Shown here: piece by piece, positions 56,747-64,000 of the stretch | Position numbering within the stretch: the first letter of the stretch is position 1 | Layout: every line of letters starts with the position of its first letter | Origin: Halomonas qaidamensis | GTDB taxonomy: Bacteria; Pseudomonadota; Gammaproteobacteria; Pseudomonadales; Halomonadaceae | Direction: 5' to 3' | Length of the DNA: 64,000 nucleotides | Assembly (NCBI RefSeq): GCF_025917315.1 | Contig: NZ_CP080627.1 | Span: forward strand, 3,038,001 to 3,102,000 | Notes under the pieces: generated by a model | Database searches by the model: none | Told to the model about the DNA's origin: nothing | The model's input: only the letters and a program-made list of their open reading frames with translations | Translations under genes and position numbers: made by a program

Positions 56747-58294
56747 ATGCCCAAGGAAATTTCATTCCCTCTCGCCGCGTCGCCGGCTGAATTGGATAAC
56801 ACCGAACCGCAGCGCTTAGCCGCCATTGATCTGGGTTCTAATAGCTTTCATTTGTTGGTCGCCAACTATCAACATGAGCGCCTGCAAGTCGTCGCTAGGA
56901 TGGGTGAAAAGGTTCAATTAGCCGCTGGGCTAGATGAAAACGGTTATTTAAGCGAAGCCGCGATGCAGCGAGCGTTAGATTGCCTAGGCCGCTTTGCGCC
57001 GTTTCTCACCGACATTGAGAGTGCCAACCTTCGCATTGTTGGAACCAATGCGTTGCGTGATGCCTATAACAGCCAAACATTTATTGAGCGTGCCGAAGCG
57101 CAGCTTGGACACGCCATCGAAATTATTGCTGGTCGTGAAGAGGCTCGCCTGATCTATTTGGGGGCCGCCCACGCATTGGCTGAGAATGGACGCCGTTTAA
57201 TTGTCGATATCGGCGGTGGTTCTACCGAGTTCATTATTGGTGAAGCGTTTGAGCCTAAAGCACTTGAAAGCCTACGCATGGGCTGCGTCACTTTCAGCAG
57301 CCGTTTCTTTCGTGACGGCGAGCTCAGTGAAAAACGTATGCGTCGCGCTGAGCTCGCCGCCCTGTCAGAACTGGCCAATATTCAGCGACCCTACCAACGC
57401 CTTGGCTGGCAGGATCCAGTAGGTTCTAGTGGCACGATTAAAGCCGCTGCTAGCGTGCTATATGCCTATGGCGATACGCCTCAGGAAGGTGTTATCACTC
57501 GCAGCGGATTAAAAAAGCTGCGCGAACGCTTACTCAAATGCAAACAGCTAGACAAAGTTGAGCTAGATGGCCTAAAACCTGATCGAGCAAAAGTTTTTCC
57601 GGCAGGTATTGCCATTTTAAACGCTATTTTTGAAGCCTTTAATCTTTCCCAAATGCGCTTCGCGGATGGAGCCCTGCGCGAAGGGGTGCTTTATGATATG
57701 GCGGGCCGAAATAGCGCAGAAGATACCCGTTCTAAAAGCTTAGATGCATTGAAGCGGATTTATGATGTTGACTCTCGGCAAGCCGAAAATGTTGCCGACA
57801 CTGCCCTTCGGCTATTTAACGACGTAAAAAAAGCCTGGGGGCTATCCCAAGAGCAAGGCCACTACCTTGTCTGGGCAAGTCATGTGCATGAAATTGGCCT
57901 AGCTATTTCTCATAGCCAGTTTCATCGCCATGGCGCCTACTTGCTAGAACATTCCGACTTAGCTGGCTTTTCGCGCCCTGAACAGCGCTTACTGGCGTTT
58001 TTAGTGCGTGCCCATCGCCGCAAGTTTCCCACCAAAGAGTGGCAGGCGTTACCCGCCTCCCATCAGGAAGGCTGCGCCAAACTTGCCCGCCTGATGCGTC
58101 TTGCTGTGCTTATTAATCACTCGCGATCTGAAGTTGCTCCACCGTTACCGGCTATTAAAGCAGAAGGCGAAACGCTGACGATAACGCTACCTGCCAGCGA
58201 CGAGCCGACACTGCTAAGTACCGATATGGAGCAAGAACAAGCCTATATGACAGCGGCTGGCTTTACGTTTTTGGTAGTAGAGGCAAATCAATAA
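56747..58294 (+). CDS. ppx: Exopolyphosphatase
   Basis: The 515-residue protein has the ASKHA-fold motifs LAAIDLGSNSFHLLVA near 24-40 and LIVDIGGGSTEFIIGE near 150, and the C-terminal HD-like region with HVHEIGLAISHSQFHRH. It releases phosphate from polyphosphate and is related to GppA; length and neighbourhood favour Ppx. AAGGA precedes the ATG. Its end overlaps tilS convergently by 32 bases. Confidence 0.94.
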   Translation: MPKEISFPLAASPAELDNTEPQRLAAIDLGSNSFHLLVANYQHERLQVVARMGEKVQLAAGLDENGYLSEAAMQRALDCLGRFAPFLTDIESANLRIVGTNALRDAYNSQTFIERAEAQLGHAIEIIAGREEARLIYLGAAHALAENGRRLIVDIGGGSTEFIIGEAFEPKALESLRMGCVTFSSRFFRDGELSEKRMRRAELAALSELANIQRPYQRLGWQDPVGSSGTIKAAASVLYAYGDTPQEGVITRSGLKKLRERLLKCKQLDKVELDGLKPDRAKVFPAGIAILNAIFEAFNLSQMRFADGALREGVLYDMAGRNSAEDTRSKSLDALKRIYDVDSRQAENVADTALRLFNDVKKAWGLSQEQGHYLVWASHVHEIGLAISHSQFHRHGAYLLEHSDLAGFSRPEQRLLAFLVRAHRRKFPTKEWQALPASHQEGCAKLARLMRLAVLINHSRSEVAPPLPAIKAEGETLTITLPASDEPTLLSTDMEQEQAYMTAAGFTFLVVEANQ

Positions 58295-59552
58295 CAACCC
58301 CTTCTGCCTGCCAGAGCACATTAGCAGGCGGCAGGATAACGGCCAAACATACCTTTCCATCCATCACGACAATCAAACGCTCACGCTCCCAGGGCGGTAT
58401 TCCCCGCTCTTGGAGTAAGCGCTTAATATCTCGCCTTCCGCGCTCTTTTAACGCAATAACCTCTCCACCCCGTCGCCAACGCAGCGTTACGCGGCGTGGT
58501 GGTGTCAACGCTACTTGCAGCGGTCCTAAGGGCGTTGTCTGCTCCAGTACACCGTCCCATTCAACTTCCCAACTAGGCAACGGCGTCAGCGGAGGCATGA
58601 GGTAGAGACGGCGCTGCCACATGCGTGCTTCTGCACCCGGCCATACCACTTTGACCTGGGCATCGCTTGCCGCACCTAGTTGCGAAAGCAAGCTTTCCAG
58701 ACGTTTCTGCGGCGGCGTTGGGAGCGCTAGCTGCTCACAAAGTGTACGCACGAGCAGTCGTTGGCGCGGTAAAGAGCATTGGCTAAGCAGCGTAGCATCC
58801 ATGCAGCGCTCTCCTCGCATTAGCGTTGCTAGCTCTTCCGCGGCATAGGACGCCAACAGTTGGTCTGCCTCGCCGGCATGTTGGGCGCTGTTGGCAAGGG
58901 CCCGTGCAGCGTCAGGCCAACGTAGCTGTAAGGCTGGCATCACCTGATGGCGTAAGCGGTTGCGATCAAACGCGATATCGCGGTTGGTTGGGTCCTCGCA
59001 CCAACTGATTGATAACCCATGCGCTGCATCAGCCAACGTCTGTCTACTGATACTCAGCCAGGGCCGTAGCAGGGTCAGCCCCTGCCAATCACGGCGAAAA
59101 GGCATACCCGCCAACCCACGCACGCCACTGCCGCGTAGCGCCGCCAACAGCAACGTCTCCGCTTGATCATCTTGGTGCTGGGCTAGCCATAGCGTATCGC
59201 CAGCGGGAATATGCGTCATGAACGCCTGATAGCGTGCTCGCCGTGCCGCCCCCTCAACGCCCTCGCCGAGTGTGTCTACCGCGACGCTTGCCGTCACCAG
59301 CGTTACGTTAAGCGCATCACACAGCGCCAGACAATGCGCTTCAAAGGCACTAGCTGCGGCCTGCAAGCCATGGTTAATATGAATCGCCTGCAGTGGGCGT
59401 CCTGCATCTCGACAAACTTCAGCGGCCAACGTCAGCAGCAGCGAAGAATCCAGCCCCCCAGAAAGCGCCACCCAAATAGTACGCCCCGGCGGGGTTTCCG
59501 CCAGGGCGTCATTTAGCAAGCGTAACAGCGGCTTAGGCGGCTGGAGCGCCAT
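58263..59552 (-). CDS. tilS: tRNA(Ile)-lysidine synthetase
   Basis: The 429-residue protein has the PP-loop ATP motif SGGLDSS at 31-37, a [23 protein letters not shown] block and an [10 protein letters not shown] motif, then a C-terminal anticodon-binding part. It converts C34 to lysidine in tRNA-Ile(CAU). It overlaps the end of accA by 20 bases, giving an accA-tilS unit downstream of dnaE. Confidence 0.95.
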   Translation of the reverse strand: MALQPPKPLLRLLNDALAETPPGRTIWVALSGGLDSSLLLTLAAEVCRDAGRPLQAIHINHGLQAAASAFEAHCLALCDALNVTLVTASVAVDTLGEGVEGAARRARYQAFMTHIPAGDTLWLAQHQDDQAETLLLAALRGSGVRGLAGMPFRRDWQGLTLLRPWLSISRQTLADAAHGLSISWCEDPTNRDIAFDRNRLRHQVMPALQLRWPDAARALANSAQHAGEADQLLASYAAEELATLMRGERCMDATLLSQCSLPRQRLLVRTLCEQLALPTPPQKRLESLLSQLGAASDAQVKVVWPGAEARMWQRRLYLMPPLTPLPSWEVEWDGVLEQTTPLGPLQVALTPPRRVTLRWRRGGEVIALKERGRRDIKRLLQERGIPPWERERLIVVMDGKVCLAVILPPANVLWQAEGVVIDLPLLPKT

Positions 59553-60489
59553 AGCTCATCAACCGTTTGTAGCGACGCTCTAGCAGTGCATCGCTATCAA
59601 AGCTTTGCAGACGTTCCAGACTGTTAGCCAACGCCTCTTTAACGCGCTCGGCGGTAGTCATTGGATGTCGATGAGCGCCACCCAACGGCTCTTTAATTAG
59701 CTCATCAACAAAGCCAAGCTCTTTAAGGCGCTCGGCGGTGATACCCATGGCTTGGGCGGCGTCAGATGCTTTTTCAGCGCTCTTCCAAAGAATCGACGCA
59801 CAGCCTTCCGGTGAAATCACCGAATAAGTGGAGTACTGCAGCATATGTAGCTCGTCGCATACGCCAATGGCTAGCGCGCCACCGGAGCCACCTTCACCCA
59901 CCACGGTGGAGATAATCGGCGTTTTTAGGCGCGACATCACTGCCAGATTGTAGGCAATGGCTTCCGACTGCCCCCGCTCTTCCGCATCGATCCCAGGGTA
60001 GGCACCAGGCGTATCGATAAAGGTTAGAATGGGCATTTTAAAACGCTCTGCCATCTCCATTAAGCGACAGGCTTTGCGATAACCTTCTGGCCGCGGCATG
60101 CCAAAGTTACGGCGCACCTTTTCTTTTACATCACGACCTTTTTGATGGCCAATGACCATCACCGGTTGATCGTCCAGACGCGCAATGCCACCAACTAATG
60201 CGGCGTCATCAGCAAAGTTACGGTCACCATGAAGCTCATCAAAGTCAGTAAAAATATGCTCAAGATAATCCAGCGTATAAGGACGCTGGGGGTGACGAGA
60301 TATTTGAGAAACCTGCCAGGGCGTTAAATCCTTGAAGATCGATTCGGTTAACTTACGGCTCTTCTCCTCTAAACGAGAAATCTCGTCAGAAAGATTAACC
60401 TGGCTATCGGAGCTAACCAAACGCAGCTCCTCAATTTTTGCCTGAAGCTCGGCAATGGGCTGTTCAAAATCGAGATAATTAGGATTCAT
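59533..60489 (-). CDS. accA: Acetyl-CoA carboxylase carboxyltransferase subunit alpha
   Basis: The ATG at 60489 gives 318 residues, against 319 in E. coli, beginning [20 protein letters not shown]. The carboxyltransferase core shows [30 protein letters not shown], [11 protein letters not shown] and [18 protein letters not shown]. With AccD it transfers carboxyl to acetyl-CoA for fatty-acid synthesis. It lies between dnaE and tilS. Confidence 0.97.
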   Translation of the reverse strand: MNPNYLDFEQPIAELQAKIEELRLVSSDSQVNLSDEISRLEEKSRKLTESIFKDLTPWQVSQISRHPQRPYTLDYLEHIFTDFDELHGDRNFADDAALVGGIARLDDQPVMVIGHQKGRDVKEKVRRNFGMPRPEGYRKACRLMEMAERFKMPILTFIDTPGAYPGIDAEERGQSEAIAYNLAVMSRLKTPIISTVVGEGGSGGALAIGVCDELHMLQYSTYSVISPEGCASILWKSAEKASDAAQAMGITAERLKELGFVDELIKEPLGGAHRHPMTTAERVKEALANSLERLQSFDSDALLERRYKRLMSYGAPAA

Positions 60490-60661
60490 CGGCTCTGCCT
60501 GTAAGCTGCCTATAAAAAAAGAAGCCTTGTTGAAACGGGCATGTATAGGGGCATTATCGCACCCTGAACTTGCCACGCAAGGCAGTACCCTTTCAATTAG
60601 CGTGCCGCACGGTCATTTAGTCTTCCATCTGACACCGGCTCGTATACGTTTAGTGCGTTTT

Positions 60662-63600
60662 CTAACGGTAGCGTAGCTGAACACCTACCTGCCCTTGCAC
60701 ATCACGAAGGGCTAACAGCAGATCATCGCTGGGAGCTACTTTCCAGTCATCCGCCAATGCTAACCAACCGACCGCTTCTGAGTGACGATACTGCAGCCGA
60801 ACTGGCAATCCGCCGGTATCGCGGTATGGCGTAAGGCTCTCGCGTAGGCTATCGACTAGACGTCCGTTGATCTGTTCAGCATCCAATGCTAATTCCACCG
60901 CTTCGCCATAGCGAATACGTGCGGTCACCATCGGCGTCACGTCTTTGCCCCGCAAGCGCAAACCGCCGGAAAAGTCATCGTTGGATACTTCACCTTCAAC
61001 GATGATCACTTGATCAGACTCAATTTGGCCCCGCAGTTGATCAAATAGTTCGCCAAATAGCGAAGCTTCGATGCGCCCAGTACGATCATCTAGTGTGATA
61101 AACGCCATGGTATCGCCACGCTTGGACTTCATGGTGCGCATAGCTACCACTAATCCCGCCACCCGCTGCGGCTCACGCGAAGCCTTCAAATCACTAATGC
61201 GAGTAGAAACAAAGCGTTTTAGCTCACGCTCATATTCATCAATGGGATGACCGGTTAGATAGAGGCCCAGCGTATCTTTTTCCCCAGAAAGGCGCTCACG
61301 ATCCGTCCACTCACGGGCGCTTTGATACTCAGCGTAAGGGTCTGTCGCTTCCTCTTCTGCGCTAAACGCATCGCCAAACATATCCAGCATACCCAGGTTT
61401 TGATTGGCGTGGTTTTGCGCAGCGGCTTTCAAGGCATCTTCCATCGCAGCGGATAACACCGCCCGATTCGGACCCAAGTTATCTAACGCACCCGACCGAA
61501 TCAGCGCTTCCAGCGTACGCTTGTTCATGCGCTTGGGATCCATGCGCCGACAAAAATCGAACAGGTCTTTAAACGGACCATCCGTATTACGAGCTTCAAC
61601 AATCGCCCCAATCGGGCCTTCACCGACACCGCGAATGGCACCTAAGCCGTACACCACGCGCCCTTCGGTATCTACGGTAAACTTGTAGCCACCGACATTA
61701 ACATCCGGCGGTGTAACCGTCAGTTTGAGGTGGCGACACTCTTCTATCAGCGGCACCACCTTGTCCAGGTTATCCATTTCCGTTGACATAACGGCGGCCA
61801 TAAACGGCCCAGGATAGTGCGCCTTCAGCCAGGCAGTTTGATACGACACCAAAGCGTAAGCGGCTGAGTGCGACTTGTTAAAGCCGTAACCAGCGAACTT
61901 CTCAACAAGATCAAAAATATTGCCTGCAAGGTCTTTATCGATACCGTTAGCCGCACAGCCTTCCATAAAGCCTGAACGCTGCTTGGCCATCTCTTCGGGC
62001 TTTTTCTTACCCATGGCGCGGCGCAGCATGTCGGCCTGACCCAATGAATAGCCAGCCATTACCTGAGCAATCTGCATGACCTGCTCTTGGTACAAAATAA
62101 TGCCGTATGTCGGGCTGAGCACCGGTTTTAGAAGGTCATGCTGATAATCTGGGTGTGGATAAGAGACTTCGGCACGGCCATGCTTACGGTTGATAAAGTC
62201 ATCCACCATGCCCGACTGTAGCGGGCCTGGGCGAAATAGCGCTACCAAGGCGATCATATCGTCGAGAGAGTCTGGCAGCAGGCGCTTAATCAGCTCCTTC
62301 ATACCACGAGATTCCAGCTGGAAAACAGCGGTGGTTTCCGCTCGTTTCAGCATCTCAAACGTTTTACTATCGTCTAGCGGGATAGCGTCGATATTGAGCG
62401 GCGCTTGACCGTTTACCCCACGCACTTTATCGACCATTTCCAGCGCCCAGTCGATAATCGTCAGCGTCCGCAGGCCCAAGAAGTCGAACTTCACTAGCCC
62501 GGCGTCTTCGATGTCGTTTTTATCGAACTGAACCACGAGGCCTGAACCATCTTCATCGCATAACAGCGGCGAGAAGTCGGTTAGCTTGGTGGGGGCAATG
62601 ACGACGCCCCCCGCGTGCTTACCAGTCCCCCGCGTGGTGCCCTCAAGCTTAAGGGCCATTTCCCAGATCTCTTCGGCTTCTTCGTCGTTGCCAATAAACT
62701 CTTTCAGGGCTGGTTCTTGCTCAATCGCTTTGGCAAGCGTCATTCCCACTTCAAAGGGAATCAGCTTGGAGAGCTTGTCGCCCAACGAGTAGGGCCGCCC
62801 CTGGGCACGCGCCACATCGCGCACCACCGCTTTCGCGGCCATGGTGCCAAAGGTAACAATCTGAGATACCGCATTGCGGCCGTAGCGATTCGCCACGTAT
62901 TCAATCACCTTGTCACGCTTTTCCATGCAAAAATCGACGTCAAAGTCAGGCATGGAGACACGTTCAGGGTTAAGAAAGCGCTCAAATAGCAGGTCGTAGC
63001 CAATCGGATCAAGATCGGTAATTTTTTGCGCGTAAGCCACTAAGGAGCCCGCACCAGAACCCCGCCCTGGGCCAACTGGCACGTTGTTATCCTTGGCCCA
63101 CTGAATGAAGTCCATCACGATCAGAAAATAGCCAGGGAAGCCCATCTGGATAATAACGTTCAGCTCAAATTCAAGCCGGTCACGGTAGCGCTGATTAATC
63201 TCGCGATAAGCATCGCTATCGCGAGGGTACTGTTCAGCTGGGAACAAAAAATCTAACCGTTCAGTGAGACCGTCATGGGAGACTTTGCGGAAAAACTCAT
63301 CCTGGGTCATCCCGTCGGGTATTTCGAACTCCGGCAGAAAAATTTCCCCCAGGCGCACGTCAACGCTACACCGCTCAGCAATCATGACGCTGTTTTCAAG
63401 CGCTTCAGGAATATCGGCAAACAGTGCTGCCATTTCCTCAGGGCTTTTCAGGTACTGCTCTTCGGTATAGCGTCGTTCACGGCGAGGATCATCCAAAGCC
63501 TTGCCTTCACCAATGGCAACGCGGGTTTCGTGGGCCCAGAAGTCTTCCCGCTCTAAAAAGCGCACGTCATTGGTTGCGACCACCGGGGTATTTGATGCGA

Positions 63601-64000
63601 TCGCCAGCTTCACACTCGCGTGAACACACTCTTCTTCAAGCGGCCGCCCGGTACGGATTAACTCCAGATAAAAACGATCTGGAAAGGCGCGCTGCCACTC
63701 TTCTAACAGCTCCCGGGCTTCGCGCTCATGCTCAGACAGCAAGTGACGACCTATTTCGCCTTCACGCCCGCCTGATAGTGCAATCAATCCTTCGCTTTGC
63801 GCTAGCACCCACTGCTTGTCCAGAATGGCTCGCCCGTGGCGCTGGCCATCCGTCCACCCTTTAGAAATCAATTCAGTGAGATTGCGATAACCAACATCGT
63901 TCATCGCCAGCAGCGTAATGCGATATGGATGGGCCTCATCATGAGGGTTGTGCAGCCATAAGTCGCTACCGATGATCGGCTTAAGGCCAGCACCCTGGGC
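60662..64000 (-). CDS. dnaE: DNA polymerase III alpha subunit, 5' end outside the window
   Basis: The frame is open to the right edge, and codons up to 64000 read [16 protein letters not shown], matching the PHP domain, so roughly the first 70 residues are missing. The polymerase core shows [29 protein letters not shown] (catalytic aspartates) and [15 protein letters not shown], and the later [12 protein letters not shown]. An OB-fold and a C-terminal domain follow. It is the replicative polymerase. accA lies downstream. Confidence 0.97.
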   Translation of the reverse strand, partial: AQGAGLKPIIGSDLWLHNPHDEAHPYRITLLAMNDVGYRNLTELISKGWTDGQRHGRAILDKQWVLAQSEGLIALSGGREGEIGRHLLSEHEREARELLEEWQRAFPDRFYLELIRTGRPLEEECVHASVKLAIASNTPVVATNDVRFLEREDFWAHETRVAIGEGKALDDPRRERRYTEEQYLKSPEEMAALFADIPEALENSVMIAERCSVDVRLGEIFLPEFEIPDGMTQDEFFRKVSHDGLTERLDFLFPAEQYPRDSDAYREINQRYRDRLEFELNVIIQMGFPGYFLIVMDFIQWAKDNNVPVGPGRGSGAGSLVAYAQKITDLDPIGYDLLFERFLNPERVSMPDFDVDFCMEKRDKVIEYVANRYGRNAVSQIVTFGTMAAKAVVRDVARAQGRPYSLGDKLSKLIPFEVGMTLAKAIEQEPALKEFIGNDEEAEEIWEMALKLEGTTRGTGKHAGGVVIAPTKLTDFSPLLCDEDGSGLVVQFDKNDIEDAGLVKFDFLGLRTLTIIDWALEMVDKVRGVNGQAPLNIDAIPLDDSKTFEMLKRAETTAVFQLESRGMKELIKRLLPDSLDDMIALVALFRPGPLQSGMVDDFINRKHGRAEVSYPHPDYQHDLLKPVLSPTYGIILYQEQVMQIAQVMAGYSLGQADMLRRAMGKKKPEEMAKQRSGFMEGCAANGIDKDLAGNIFDLVEKFAGYGFNKSHSAAYALVSYQTAWLKAHYPGPFMAAVMSTEMDNLDKVVPLIEECRHLKLTVTPPDVNVGGYKFTVDTEGRVVYGLGAIRGVGEGPIGAIVEARNTDGPFKDLFDFCRRMDPKRMNKRTLEALIRSGALDNLGPNRAVLSAAMEDALKAAAQNHANQNLGMLDMFGDAFSAEEEATDPYAEYQSAREWTDRERLSGEKDTLGLYLTGHPIDEYERELKRFVSTRISDLKASREPQRVAGLVVAMRTMKSKRGDTMAFITLDDRTGRIEASLFGELFDQLRGQIESDQVIIVEGEVSNDDFSGGLRLRGKDVTPMVTARIRYGEAVELALDAEQINGRLVDSLRESLTPYRDTGGLPVRLQYRHSEAVGWLALADDWKVAPSDDLLLALRDVQGQVGVQLRYR

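Overview
The window looks like chromosome of a moderately halophilic gammaproteobacterium, most likely Halomonas or a close relative. This rests on gene content and protein resemblance (dapA-bamC-purC, scpA-scpB-rluB, ubiD-fre, dnaE-accA-tilS, radD, mltF-tadA, a Na+/alanine symporter, acidic tails on ScpA and ScpB). No rRNA gene was available to confirm it. No prophage, insertion sequence or CRISPR array was seen. || Layout. 1-8441 (-) is one unbroken, left-truncated reading frame for a giant trimeric autotransporter adhesin. It has an ESPR-type signal, several YadA-like heads, and a stalk built from near-identical 645-bp repeats. A 1.45-kb AT-rich spacer separates it from a divergent, kinase-less OmpR-type response regulator (9889-10629). 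10.7-33.1 kb is mostly housekeeping: purC, bamC, dapA, bcp, perM, tusA, bepA, nadA, two identical tRNA-Lys genes, rluB, scpB, scpA, radD, a crotonase, purL, mltF, tadA, tesB and a malic enzyme. || 33.8-43.2 kb (+) is the most distinctive block. Eight closely packed genes encode an APH-fold small-molecule kinase, a YnjB/YnjC/YnjD-type ABC importer, two sugar-transferase-like proteins of the rSAM/selenodomain-associated families, a TVP38 membrane domain fused to a MerA-like flavoprotein disulfide oxidoreductase, and a SelD-N-terminus-like FAD oxidoreductase. The first five genes look richer in G+C than their surroundings. No function is established for the set. || 43.2-50.8 kb holds mostly minus-strand accessory genes: a LysE exporter, lipoproteins, an AGCS symporter, a universal stress protein, a META lipoprotein, a glyoxalase, a DUF411 protein, a DUF457 membrane protein and a DUF3087 protein. 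A short remnant of the 3' end of the SelD-like oxidoreductase gene lies at about 46.64 kb and has become a perfect terminator stem. || 50.8-64 kb holds DAHP synthase preceded by an unlisted 58-codon ORF with an aromatic run and possible attenuator hairpins, two tiny membrane proteins, fre, ubiD, rho, ppx, tilS, accA and a 5'-truncated dnaE. Many start codons were re-chosen from Shine-Dalgarno and family evidence; GTG or TTG starts are used by scpA, scpB, ynjD, the GT2 gene, tadA, ubiD, the META gene and the DUF457 gene.
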